Shown here: one piece after another, positions 25,473 to 33,483 of the stretch
How positions within the stretch are numbered: the stretch's first letter is position 1
Layout of the letters: each line of letters starts with the position of its first letter
Assembly: GCA_944323735.1 (NCBI GenBank)
Contig: CALUTO010000004.1
Span: 1 to 64,000 of the forward strand
Reading direction: 5' to 3'
DNA: 64,000 nt
DNA from: Candidatus Gastranaerophilales bacterium
GTDB taxonomy: Bacteria > Cyanobacteriota > Vampirovibrionia > Gastranaerophilales > Gastranaerophilaceae
Notes under the pieces: model-generated
Told to the model about the DNA's origin: nothing
The model's input: only the letters and a program-made list of their open reading frames with translations
Database searches by the model: none
Program-made: the position numbers and the translations under genes

Positions 25473-25591
25473 GTTCTATTTTTTACTTCAATCCGCTTTT
25501 ACACATGTATAATAAACCTGTTTATCAACAAAATTTGCTTTTTTTATATAATTTTATAACAAATTGTATAAAAAGTTTAAATTAGAAAAAC

Positions 25592-25621
25592 TTACAATAA
25601 CCTGTACGGTATTTTTATGCT
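25592..25621 (+). promoter_or_regulatory. Probable promoter of the lptB operon
   Basis: TTACAA (25592-25597), 18-base spacer, TATGCT (25616-25621). Transcription would start near 25628, giving a leader of about 36 bases. The TATAAT-like bases overlapping the start codon at 25664 cannot act as a promoter for this start. Confidence 0.45.
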
Positions 25622-25663
25622 AAACTTTTGTGAGTGGATAACTAAATATTTTGGAATTATATA

Positions 25664-26389
25664 ATGAAAATATCAGCAAAAAATCTTGTAAAGATATACG
25701 GAGACAGGACTGTAGTAAATGACATCAGCTTTGAGGTAAACAAAGGAGAAGTTGTCGGTTTGCTCGGCCCTAACGGCGCAGGAAAAACAACAACTTTCTA
25801 TATGGTAGTCGGACTGGTAAAGCCTAATGGCGGACAGGTTTTTCTCGGTGACAAAGACCTCACAAATGTACCCATGAATGTTCGTGCAAAAGAAGGAATA
25901 GGCTATCTGCCGCAGGAAGCATCTATTTTCAGAAAACTATCCGTTGAAGATAACATAAAACTTGTTCTCGAAATGAATGACAAGTTAAATCCGGAGGAAA
26001 AGAAACAAAAACTGGAGGATTTACTTAATGAATTCGGCATGACACGGCACAGAAAATCCAGTGCAGTTTCTTTGTCCGGCGGAGAAAGAAGAAGAGTAGA
26101 GCTTGCACGTGCGCTTGCTGCAAGTCCGGAATTTATATTACTGGATGAGCCCTTTACCGGTATTGACCCGATTGCAATCGGAGAAATTAAAGATAACATC
26201 AGAAAACTTTCAGAGGAAAAAGGTCTGGGGGTTCTGATTACCGATCACAACCCGAAAGCAACGCTTTCTATCACGGACAGAGCGTATGTTATATTTGACG
26301 GAAAAATAAAAATTCAGGGAAGAAGTGAGGATGTTGCTGTTGATCCTACGGCAAAAGAATTTTATTTAGGAAAGGATTTCACTCTGTAA
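25664..26389 (+). CDS. lptB: LPS export ABC transporter ATPase LptB
   Basis: A 241-residue ABC ATPase matching LptB, the motor that extracts LPS from the inner membrane for the Lpt bridge. Walker A GPNGAGKT (35-42), the Q-loop GYLPQEASIF, signature LSGGERRRVE, Walker B FILLDEPFTGIDPI and the switch ITDHN are all LptB-like. The stop overlaps the lptF start by one base (TAATG), so they are coupled. lptA, lptC and lptD are not in the window. Confidence 0.95.
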   Translation: MKISAKNLVKIYGDRTVVNDISFEVNKGEVVGLLGPNGAGKTTTFYMVVGLVKPNGGQVFLGDKDLTNVPMNVRAKEGIGYLPQEASIFRKLSVEDNIKLVLEMNDKLNPEEKKQKLEDLLNEFGMTRHRKSSAVSLSGGERRRVELARALAASPEFILLDEPFTGIDPIAIGEIKDNIRKLSEEKGLGVLITDHNPKATLSITDRAYVIFDGKIKIQGRSEDVAVDPTAKEFYLGKDFTL

Positions 26390-27501
26390 TGAGCTTTGGG
26401 GTAAAGATTTTTGACAGATATATTACAAAACAGGTTTTTGCAGCAACACTTGTTTGTATAGTGCTATTTGTTGTAATTTGGATTGCTCCTGAAACTCTGT
26501 TAAAGGTGATTAAAAGAACACTCGCAGGGATATACACTCCGTGGGTCGGAATTCAGCTTTTAATCAATGAAATCCCGAAAATTGTAGGAAAAGCATTGCC
26601 TGTCGGATTACTGCTCGGTACTTTATTTACATTCGATAAACTGAGTAAAGACTTTGAACTGACTATATTGAGGGGCATAGGGCTTACCTTCTGGAGAATA
26701 GTGACTCCTATTATTGCACTGAGCGTCATTTTTACCGTCATTTGCTTTTCATTGTATAACACGCTTATTCCCCAGAGCGAGAAGAAAATACTTGCTCTTA
26801 AAAATGAATCATATCAAACTCATTTTGTTTTTACGATAAAAAACAAAAAAAATGACCGAATGGAACGGATACTCGTTGTCCCGAGATATCACAACAATCA
26901 AATAAGCAACCCCATAGTACTAAACTTTAACGAAAACCAGTACACAGATACAAGCGTACTGAACAACGTGCTTATGGCAGATTATGCTGTATACAAAAAC
27001 AATCAGTGGTGGGTATATAACGTAAAAAAATATCAGCTCACGGAAGATGGTGTTTTTAAAAGCATAAGCAATTATCATACACAAAGGGTTCTGGACGGAG
27101 AAAAAGCTGATACTGCATACAAACTTATGAAGTATTCAGTCAAACGTGACAGAGAAATGAATAATTCTGAAATTACAGAATACATAAGGCTTTTAAAACA
27201 GGAAGGTCTCAAAGACGAGTACCGTTTTATGCTGAATAAATATCTTCAAAGATACTTCCACTCTATTATCTGCATACTGTTTGCCGTGCTGGGCTGCCTT
27301 CTCGGGTTTAGCCAGCCTAGAGAACAGAGACTCGTCGGATTTACTATTGGATTATCAATAGTGTTCGGATATTATATTACTCTGCCGTTCTTTGATATGT
27401 GTGCAGAAAAAGGACTGCTGAGCCCGTATATTACATCAACAATCCAGCCTGTAGTGATTATAATTGCCATATTAGTATTTAAGAGAATAAAGGATCTTTG
27501 A
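26389..27501 (+). CDS. LptF/LptG-family LPS export permease
   Basis: A 370-residue inner-membrane protein of the YjgP/YjgQ family, with three N-terminal helices, a large periplasmic beta-jellyroll domain (about 130-270) and three C-terminal helices. The opening FDRYITKQVFAATLVCIVLF and the LLGTLFTFDKLSKDFELTILRG segment are typical. It is coupled to lptB and followed after one base by the phosphodiester glycosidase gene. Only one permease gene is present here, so a second copy would be elsewhere or the complex is a homodimer. Confidence 0.92.
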   Translation: MSFGVKIFDRYITKQVFAATLVCIVLFVVIWIAPETLLKVIKRTLAGIYTPWVGIQLLINEIPKIVGKALPVGLLLGTLFTFDKLSKDFELTILRGIGLTFWRIVTPIIALSVIFTVICFSLYNTLIPQSEKKILALKNESYQTHFVFTIKNKKNDRMERILVVPRYHNNQISNPIVLNFNENQYTDTSVLNNVLMADYAVYKNNQWWVYNVKKYQLTEDGVFKSISNYHTQRVLDGEKADTAYKLMKYSVKRDREMNNSEITEYIRLLKQEGLKDEYRFMLNKYLQRYFHSIICILFAVLGCLLGFSQPREQRLVGFTIGLSIVFGYYITLPFFDMCAEKGLLSPYITSTIQPVVIIIAILVFKRIKDL

Positions 27502-27502
27502 T

Positions 27503-28420
27503 ATGTTTACAAAACGAACAGTTTCGATATTGCTTCTTCTGGCAATGTCGGTTGGTTCTTCATATGCTGTTTCTTCTGCAACCATTGAAGAACAGCAGCA
27601 ATATTTCGGAATACCGGAACCTGCCTTCGAGGTGGTAAAAAAACCTCCGACTGCGCCGAGAAGAATTGAAATTGAAAATAAAAACGGTCTGTATATTATA
27701 AGAATACCGTATGAAAAAATAAATCTAATCAGACCACACGTAACAAAACTTCTGACATTTAATAAAAGCGTGTACGATGCACTGAATGTTGAGCTTGTTG
27801 TAAACGGAGGATACTTCGATGCCAACAATAAGCGCACGGTATCATATGTTGTTATTGACGGCGAAACCGTACTTGACCCCACAAAAAATCAGTCTCTTAT
27901 GAACAGTCCGTCTCTTGCTGCGCATCTTGATGAAATTTTGGACAGAACAGAATTCAGAGTACTGGATTGCGGCGGAGAGATGAAATTCGATATCCAGAAA
28001 CATTCGGCACCGGCAAGCAAAAAACGGTTTGACAGGTGCAAAATTGTCCACTCAATTCAAGCCGGCCCCGAGCTTTATCCTAACCTGCGAATGGAGGAGG
28101 AGTATTTTGTGGCTAAAGACGGGGATAAAGTTGTGCGAGATTCAATAACTGCACTGAAAAAATGTGCAAGAACCGCAATCGGAATTAAAGGAAAAGATTT
28201 GTATCTGATAATTGCCACGGTAAAACACAAAGTGACACTGCCGGAACTTTCGAAAATCTGTGCTGATTTGAATTTGGATAAAGCTATGAACTTCGACGGA
28301 GGCGGCTCTACTTCCCTAAATTTTAAAGGCACGGATAATATGGCTTATAAAAATTTTGAAATTATTTCAGATAAGAAAAAAAGTGCAAGAAAACTCAAAT
28401 CCTTTCTAATAATAAACTAG
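27503..28420 (+). CDS. Exported phosphodiester glycosidase (NAGPA-like) family protein
   Basis: A 305-residue protein with a signal peptide (hydrophobic residues 7-20, cleavage near SYA) and an NAGPA domain (PF09992), the family of mannose-6-phosphate uncovering enzyme and bacterial exopolysaccharide or cell-wall phosphodiester glycosidases. The conserved NGGYFD near residue 97 and the C-terminal NFDGGGSTSL are present. It lies one base after lptF in an LPS export operon, suggesting a periplasmic role in envelope glycans; this is inference from position. Confidence 0.85.
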   Translation: MFTKRTVSILLLLAMSVGSSYAVSSATIEEQQQYFGIPEPAFEVVKKPPTAPRRIEIENKNGLYIIRIPYEKINLIRPHVTKLLTFNKSVYDALNVELVVNGGYFDANNKRTVSYVVIDGETVLDPTKNQSLMNSPSLAAHLDEILDRTEFRVLDCGGEMKFDIQKHSAPASKKRFDRCKIVHSIQAGPELYPNLRMEEEYFVAKDGDKVVRDSITALKKCARTAIGIKGKDLYLIIATVKHKVTLPELSKICADLNLDKAMNFDGGGSTSLNFKGTDNMAYKNFEIISDKKKSARKLKSFLIIN

Positions 28421-28434
28421 TTCAATTTAAAACA

Positions 28435-28473
28435 AAAAAGAAACGGTACATTTTTTAAGTACCGTTTCTTTTT
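28435..28473. terminator. Bidirectional terminator between the lpt operon and rpsG
   Basis: AAAGAAACGGTAC and its complement flank a 9-base loop, with an A-run before and a T-run after, giving a good intrinsic terminator in both directions for these convergent genes. Confidence 0.9.
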
Positions 28474-28495
28474 ATAAAATTTTACAAATAATTTA

Positions 28496-28966
28496 TTAAT
28501 AACGATAATGTGCAAAAGCCTTGTTAGCTTCAGCCATTTTGTGAGTGTCTTCACGCTTTTTGCAGGCAGCACCGTTACCGTTTGAAGCATCAATGATTTC
28601 AGCAGAAAGTTTTTCTTCCATGCATTTTCCGTGTCTTTTCTTTGCTGCATCAATCATCCATATAGCACCAAGACCTCTGCCTCTGTCAGGTTTAACTTCA
28701 ACAGGAACCTGATAAGTAGAACCGCCGATTCTTCTTGCTTTAACTTCAAGAAGCGGTGTCGTATTGGTCATTGCTTTGTTATATACTTCAATAGGATCCT
28801 GATTTGTTTTTTCCTGAATGAGCTTCATAGTGTCATAAAAAATTCTTTCTGCAATAGATTTTTTACCACGTCTCATGAGTCTGTTGATAAATTTTGCTAT
28901 ATCCACGCTGTTATATACTGCATCAGGCGCAGGTATTCTTTTTGGCGGTTTATTTCTTCTAGACAT
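28496..28966 (-). CDS. rpsG: 30S ribosomal protein S7
   Basis: A 156-residue S7, the primary assembly protein of the 30S head domain. It begins MSRRNKPPKR and has the FINRLMRRGKKSIAERIFY, RRIGGSTYQVPVEV and C-terminal KMAEANKAFAHYRY segments, at normal length. It follows rpsL by about 110 bases and is followed by a terminator, so the usual str-operon partners fusA and tuf do not come next. Confidence 0.98.
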   Translation of the reverse strand: MSRRNKPPKRIPAPDAVYNSVDIAKFINRLMRRGKKSIAERIFYDTMKLIQEKTNQDPIEVYNKAMTNTTPLLEVKARRIGGSTYQVPVEVKPDRGRGLGAIWMIDAAKKRHGKCMEEKLSAEIIDASNGNGAACKKREDTHKMAEANKAFAHYRY

Positions 28967-29079
28967 TATTATATTTCCTTTACAATTTTCTAAACATATT
29001 TATATTTACTGAATGTTAAAATAAAAACCTTTACAACCACGTGTAAAATAATACTTTAAACAGATATCAGTTTATTAGT

Positions 29080-29457
29080 TTATTTTTTCTTAGCTTTTTT
29101 AGCACCGTATTTTGAACGGGCCTGTGCTCTGTTAGCAACACCTGCTGTATCAAGAGTACCTCTGATAATGTGATATCTGACACCGGGAAGATCTTTTACC
29201 CTGCCGCCTCTGATAAGCACAACAGAGTGTTCCTGAAGGTTATGACCGATACCGGGTATGTAAGCTGAAACTTCATACTGGTTAGTGAGTCTGACCCTTG
29301 CAACCTTTCTCAATGCAGAGTTAGGTTTTTTAGGTGTAGTTGTGTAAACTCTGGTACATACACCTCTTCTCTGCGGACACTCGGTCAAAGCCGGTGATTT
29401 TGTTTTATATGTAAGTTTTTTTCTTTCTTTTCTTACCAATTGTGCAATAGTTGGCAT
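29080..29457 (-). CDS. rpsL: 30S ribosomal protein S12
   Basis: A 125-residue S12 of the decoding centre. [14 protein letters not shown], the [17 protein letters not shown] segment with the Lys implicated in streptomycin sensitivity (as K42/K43 of E. coli), and [17 protein letters not shown] are conserved. The start at 29457 follows AAGGAG by 6 bases; the reading frame extends 16 codons upstream without support. A leader of about 118 bases separates it from the promoter at 29582-29610. Confidence 0.98.
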   Translation of the reverse strand: MPTIAQLVRKERKKLTYKTKSPALTECPQRRGVCTRVYTTTPKKPNSALRKVARVRLTNQYEVSAYIPGIGHNLQEHSVVLIRGGRVKDLPGVRYHIIRGTLDTAGVANRAQARSKYGAKKAKKK

Positions 29458-29581
29458 GTTATCTCCTTTGTAAATTATATAATAAATTTGCGGAAGACGT
29501 GGCAACGGGCTCTCCGCCGGCCATACAAACAGCTAAAAGGATGTTCAGCACACATCGTATTTAACCGCATGTACAATAATA

Positions 29582-29610
29582 ATAAAACTACAAGCAAAAC
29601 CGGCTGTCAA
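29582..29610 (-). promoter_or_regulatory. Promoter of rpsL-rpsG with a long leader
   Basis: On the minus strand TTGACA (29610-29605), 17-base spacer, TTTTAT (29587-29582). The transcript would start near 29575 and carry about 118 bases before rpsL, including a GC-rich patch at about 29490-29525 unlike the surrounding sequence. It could be a site for ribosomal-protein feedback, but I see no clear fold. Confidence 0.5.
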
Positions 29611-29742
29611 TGTATTATTAATAATTTTTAATTGTATATTTTTCATGTTATTATGTAAAAACCCGGGAAAAGAAATTGAACAATTTTTTTTTAATTACGT
29701 TATAATACATGTACAGTGAAGTTATCGGAGGTAAGAGAATTG

Positions 29743-30429
29743 ATGAAAAAGCTAGTATTTTCAGCTGTTTTAGGATTATCCATAATGTTTTTATCGGCAG
29801 GCATGGAAAGCAATTCATTTAGTGCTTGTGCTGCCTCTCAGCCTCTTCAGGGCAAAGTGGTAATGGTTCCGTCAGGAACTTCAATTCCTGCTATGACAAC
29901 CATTCAGCTTTCATCCTCGCAGCTGTCGCTCGGACAGGGCGTTTCCTTTTCAATACCGCAAAATTTCTATTACAACAATACATTGATAGCACCGTCAGGA
30001 AGTACGGTAAACGGTACTGTTATTCAGGTTAAAAAAGCAGGAAGAGCAGGTATTAACGGCCAGCTAATGTTAAAATTCACTAACATACTGACTCCTTTCG
30101 GACAGATGATACCGATTTCCGGTAAAATACAAACAGAAGACGGCACAGGACTCCTTGTCGGCGGTACAAAAATGGATACAGCTAAAGAATATGCAAAAGA
30201 TATTGCAGTAGGAACTGCTGTAGGCGCAGTGGGAGGAACAGTAATGGGGCCGCTTTCCGGAGGGAAGGTCGGCAAGGGAGCCGCTTTTGGTACTGCAGTC
30301 GGTGCAGTTGCAGGTCTTGGCAAATCACTGTGGGATAAGGGCGAAGATGTAGAAATCACACCCGGAACACAAATAAATATTGTTATTGACCAGCCTGCGA
30401 CCGTTACCCCCGTGCAGAACAGCTATTAA
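29743..30429 (+). CDS. Exported glycine-zipper protein
   Basis: A 228-residue exported protein with a signal peptide (cleavage near CAA-SQ). After it comes a beta-rich part with VPSGTSIPAMTTIQLSS, then GSTVNGTVIQVKKAGRAG and LTPFGQMIPISGK. A glycine-zipper membrane-like segment follows (AVGAVGGTVMG and further G-x3-G repeats), then KGEDVEITPGTQI. The same order appears in the partial gene at the right edge of the window. The start at 29743 (GGAGG upstream) is preferred to a GTG at 29716. The layout resembles cell-envelope proteins of unknown function with a VirB10/TrbI-like beta region; role unknown. Confidence 0.75.
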   Translation: MKKLVFSAVLGLSIMFLSAGMESNSFSACAASQPLQGKVVMVPSGTSIPAMTTIQLSSSQLSLGQGVSFSIPQNFYYNNTLIAPSGSTVNGTVIQVKKAGRAGINGQLMLKFTNILTPFGQMIPISGKIQTEDGTGLLVGGTKMDTAKEYAKDIAVGTAVGAVGGTVMGPLSGGKVGKGAAFGTAVGAVAGLGKSLWDKGEDVEITPGTQINIVIDQPATVTPVQNSY

Positions 30430-30443
30430 AATTAATACCGGTA

Positions 30444-30472
30444 CCGGCTGTCAAGTTTGGGATGACGGCCGG
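30444..30472. other. GC-rich stem-loop between the glycine-zipper gene and the tonB operon
   Basis: CCGGCTGTCA (30444-30453) pairs with TGACGGCCGG (30463-30472) apart from one mismatch. It is flanked by ACCGGT palindromes. There is no U-tract, so it is a poor intrinsic terminator; it may stabilise the upstream mRNA end or bind a protein. Confidence 0.45.
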
Positions 30473-30514
30473 ACTAATACCGGTTATGAACAACAAATAA
30501 GCCAATCAGCTAAT

Positions 30515-30543
30515 TTGTTTTAAAGCCGGCTTTCTGCTAGACT
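30515..30543 (+). promoter_or_regulatory. Probable promoter of the tonB-exb operon
   Basis: TTGTTT (30515-30520), 17-base spacer, TAGACT (30538-30543). Transcription would start near 30550, inside the longest reading frame, which supports the downstream ATG at 30571 as the true start. Confidence 0.5.
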
Positions 30544-30570
30544 ATGACCAAAATAAGATTTGGGGAAAAA

Positions 30571-31821
30571 ATGACTATATTAGGAAATAACCCGTTTTTA
30601 GAACAGGAAACAGAAGAAGAAAACAACAGCAAACGTTTTACGCATGCTCTTTACAAAAAAGAACCGGATGAAATACCGTTAAAAACTTGTGTTTTTATAT
30701 CCGCAATGCTGCATCCGGTTACAATAGGCGTAATCTGGCTTATTATATTTATACTCGCACTTCTGGGTGTGAATTTTGCCCTTTTCCATAAGCCTGAGCC
30801 CAAACCCAAAGATATTGAATTTGTACTTGTGCAGAATACAGCAGAGCCAATAAACAAGAATACAAAATACAGGGCTGACAGAAATTCCAGAGCCGGCGGC
30901 ATTCATGATCCGAAACGTCCGGTTTCTCTGCCTGTATCGTCCCCTTCACCGGCACCGAAAGCTGCATCGTCCACTCAGGGCAAACCGGCACAGAAAAAAA
31001 GAGTGCAGCAGAGAACTCAACCGCAAAAAACCGTGCAAACGCCGAAAAAGCAGCAGCAAAAACCTGCACAAAAGGCACCTACTCCATCTAAAAAACAGGT
31101 GACCATGCCATGGGAAGCACCAAAAATTGAAAAACCCGTCCCTAAACCGCAGCCTCAAAAACAACAGGGAACAACACAATCAACTGTCACACAGCCTGCA
31201 CCCAGACCGGCTCTAAAACCTGCTGCACCCAAAACAGTTCAAAGACCCAAAGGTTCATTTAACATGCCCGTACCTAAAACAACAGCTCCGAAAGTAACAG
31301 GCCCGACAGGCGGCCCTGTTACCGGCTCACCCTCCGGCGGCCGTGCTTCGGGCACTGCTGGCGGCGGAAGGTTTTCACCCTCTCCGAGCTTTTCACCGGC
31401 AGGTTCAGGAAGCTCTGCAGGTGCTAAACGTTCCGGAACAGGAAGAGGCGGTGCTGGCGGCGGCAGTATAGGAAACCCCGGCCCCGGCAACCCTAAAGGA
31501 GCACCAGGCATTGATGCGCTAAAAGAACCTGATTTTGGCCCGTACATGCGTGAACTCCAGAGAAGAATAAAAATGAACTGGGATCCGCCGAAGGGAAATG
31601 AAAGCAAACGTGTCGTACTGATGTTTAAAATCGCAAGAGACGGCAGATTGTTATCAAACAGAGTCATAAAATCATCGGGACTGCCGGCAGCAGACAGTGC
31701 TGCAAAGCATGCAGTAGAACTCACGGCACCGTTTAAACCGCTGCCTCCGGAATACAGAGGCGACAGCGTGGATATACAGTTTACATTTGACTACAATGTA
31801 TTCGGTGCTTCAATGTACTAA
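30571..31821 (+). CDS. TonB/TolA-like energy-transducing protein
   Basis: A 416-residue protein with a cytoplasmic tail, one membrane helix near 55-75, a long Pro/Lys/Gln-rich then Gly/Ser-rich periplasmic linker, and a C-terminal TonB-type domain of about 90 residues (MRELQRRIKMNWDPPKG, VLMFKIARDGRLLSNRVIKSSG, FKPLPPEYRG). TonB and TolA use such proteins to pass proton-motive energy to the outer membrane. The ATG at 30571, with GGGGA upstream, is chosen over one at 30544 that lies before the predicted transcript start. ExbB and two ExbD genes follow. The W-N-P motif suits either TonB or TolA, so the partner receptor is undecided. Confidence 0.85.
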   Translation: MTILGNNPFLEQETEEENNSKRFTHALYKKEPDEIPLKTCVFISAMLHPVTIGVIWLIIFILALLGVNFALFHKPEPKPKDIEFVLVQNTAEPINKNTKYRADRNSRAGGIHDPKRPVSLPVSSPSPAPKAASSTQGKPAQKKRVQQRTQPQKTVQTPKKQQQKPAQKAPTPSKKQVTMPWEAPKIEKPVPKPQPQKQQGTTQSTVTQPAPRPALKPAAPKTVQRPKGSFNMPVPKTTAPKVTGPTGGPVTGSPSGGRASGTAGGGRFSPSPSFSPAGSGSSAGAKRSGTGRGGAGGGSIGNPGPGNPKGAPGIDALKEPDFGPYMRELQRRIKMNWDPPKGNESKRVVLMFKIARDGRLLSNRVIKSSGLPAADSAAKHAVELTAPFKPLPPEYRGDSVDIQFTFDYNVFGASMY

Positions 31822-31886
31822 ATACCGGCAGACAAAAATTCACAAGCAAAGACAAAACAATCAAAATAAAGAGAAAGAGGAAAACT

Positions 31887-32534
31887 ATGGAACTACTTTT
31901 GAACGCAATGATAGAGGATATTTGGATTATCGCACCTATCCTGATATGTTCATTTTTAACAATCGGAGTTGCAATAAACCGCTTCAATTACTACGGCAAC
32001 AATAAAAGAGATGTAGTACAATTCATTCCGAAAATTCAAAAAGAACTTGCACGCAATAATCTTGACGGCGCACAGAACTTAAGCGTTCAACTGGGCGGAA
32101 TTATCGGAGAAGTGACAGAAGAGGCCGTAAGAATTTTTTCAGAACAAAGGAGCGGATTTTCCCGTTCGTTTGACATTGCAGCAAGCCTTGCAACAAGAAA
32201 ACTGGAAAGTCATTTGACTATTCTCGGTACAATAGGCGGTGTGTGCCCGTTCCTCGGTTTGTTCGGCACAGTAGTCAGAATTCTGTACACATTTCAGGAT
32301 TTGGCCGTTCAGGGAAACCAGTCGGCTGCAGTTGCATCAGGTATTGCTTCTGCACTTATCGCTACAGCTCTCGGTCTTGGTGTAGCAATTGTTGCAGTAA
32401 TTTTCTACAATTATTTCCAGTCAACTGTTAAAAGATTTGAAGATGATTTCCAGCTCATAAAACTTCTTTTCTTAAGCTTTGTCGACAGTGAAGATGACGT
32501 TACGCTGCAGCAGCAGACAAATATTGCCCTGTAA
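31887..32534 (+). CDS. ExbB/TolQ-family proton channel subunit
   Basis: A 215-residue inner-membrane protein with an N-terminal helix (IWIIAPILICSFLTIGVAI), a cytoplasmic loop and two further helices (GGVCPFLGLFGTVVRILY and ASALIATALGLGVAIVAVIFY), the MotA/TolQ/ExbB architecture. The GLFGTV and A-L-x-x-T-A-x-G motifs that line the channel are present. GAGGAAAA precedes the ATG. It sits between the TonB-like gene and two ExbD genes, so it should form the stator with them. Confidence 0.92.
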   Translation: MELLLNAMIEDIWIIAPILICSFLTIGVAINRFNYYGNNKRDVVQFIPKIQKELARNNLDGAQNLSVQLGGIIGEVTEEAVRIFSEQRSGFSRSFDIAASLATRKLESHLTILGTIGGVCPFLGLFGTVVRILYTFQDLAVQGNQSAAVASGIASALIATALGLGVAIVAVIFYNYFQSTVKRFEDDFQLIKLLFLSFVDSEDDVTLQQQTNIAL

Positions 32535-32568
32535 GTATCAGCGTCCGTAAAATCATAAGGATTAAATC

Positions 32569-33042
32569 ATGGCTTTCAAAACATCTAAAGGAAAAGAAGC
32601 ACTTTTTACTGAAATAAACATAACACCGCTGACAGATATATTTCTTGTGCTGCTTATAATTATGATGGTCATTGCACCGACATTTCAGTCAATTGACAAC
32701 AATATAAAAGTTCCGGAAATCAACAGCGGACTGTCTGTTGAGGAAAAAGACGCAGTTGTTTCTCTCACGAAAGACGGTTCTCTGTTTGTAAACGGAAAGA
32801 AGATTTCGGAGGAACAGCTTGTGCCTGAGCTTCTCGCACTGAAGCCCTCGCTTGAAAAAAAAGAGATAGTCGTAAAGGCCGATGAAAGTGCAAAGAGCAA
32901 AGAAATCATGAAAATAATGCAGGCTGCGCAAACAGCTGAATATGAAAAATTAATAGTCGCAGGGGAGCCTCTTTCAAAAAAAGAACAAAAAGATCTTGCG
33001 AGCCAACAGACACAACAGCCTGAATTACCTGATGAGGAATAA
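32569..33042 (+). CDS. ExbD/TolR-family protein (first copy)
   Basis: A 157-residue protein with one membrane helix and a periplasmic domain. The helix carries the proton-relaying Asp in ITPLTDIFLVLLIIMM. AAGGA precedes the start. Compared with the next gene, the helix region is identical over 23 residues while the periplasmic parts differ strongly and this copy has a longer, charged C-terminal tail. The two copies could form a mixed ExbD pair inside the ExbB pentamer. Confidence 0.9.
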   Translation: MAFKTSKGKEALFTEINITPLTDIFLVLLIIMMVIAPTFQSIDNNIKVPEINSGLSVEEKDAVVSLTKDGSLFVNGKKISEEQLVPELLALKPSLEKKEIVVKADESAKSKEIMKIMQAAQTAEYEKLIVAGEPLSKKEQKDLASQQTQQPELPDEE

Positions 33043-33046
33043 AACG

Positions 33047-33433
33047 ATGTCAAGAGAAAGAAATACATTTAATGAAATAAATATAACACCGCTTACAGAC
33101 ATATTTCTTGTACTTCTTATAATCATGATGGTCATTGCTCCGCTTCTTGACCAGCAGGGGCTGAATCTGTCTGTTCCGAATAATGTTGAAGCAGAAGAAA
33201 TAAAAGACAGCAAGCTGTTAAATATTACGGTAACAAACGATGACCGGTTTTTCCTCGGAGAAAATGAAATCCGGCCAGAAAAACTTGAAGCACTGATAAA
33301 AGACAGTGCAAAAGATTTTCCGGACGGTCTTCTTATACTTGCACAGCCGGAATCTTCACACGGGGCTGTTGTTAAAGTAATGGATTCTGCCAGAAATGCC
33401 GGAATAACAAATGTTTCAATCACTGAGTCATAA
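33047..33433 (+). CDS. ExbD/TolR-family protein (second copy)
   Basis: A 128-residue paralogue of the preceding gene, with the same membrane helix including the conserved Asp and a shorter periplasmic domain. The start at 33047 is supported by GAGGAAT overlapping the end of the first copy; the reading frame extends 17 codons upstream into that gene without support. Four bases separate the genes, so expression is coupled. Confidence 0.9.
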   Translation: MSRERNTFNEINITPLTDIFLVLLIIMMVIAPLLDQQGLNLSVPNNVEAEEIKDSKLLNITVTNDDRFFLGENEIRPEKLEALIKDSAKDFPDGLLILAQPESSHGAVVKVMDSARNAGITNVSITES

Positions 33434-33448
33434 ATTATAAAATACAAC

Positions 33449-33477
33449 TTGACCGCAATGCAAAATTTTACTACTCT
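33449..33477 (+). promoter_or_regulatory. Leaderless promoter of mutL
   Basis: TTGACC (33449-33454), 17-base spacer, TACTCT (33472-33477), then six bases to the ATG. No Shine-Dalgarno precedes mutL. Confidence 0.65.
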
Positions 33478-33483
33478 ATTTAT

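Noticed and set aside
25656-25666. TATAAT-like bases at the lptB start as a leaderless promoter
   Set aside because: They overlap the ATG, so transcription would start inside the gene; a better promoter lies at 25592-25621.
31239-31724. A 161-codon minus-strand frame opposite the TonB-like gene
   Set aside because: Its Pro/Gly-rich sequence mirrors the low-complexity linker of the TonB-like protein read in reverse, which keeps stop codons rare by composition.
30571-31821. Repeat element in the TonB-like gene
   Set aside because: The Pro/Lys/Gln and Gly/Ser stretches are low-complexity protein linker sequence, not tandem DNA repeats of fixed unit.
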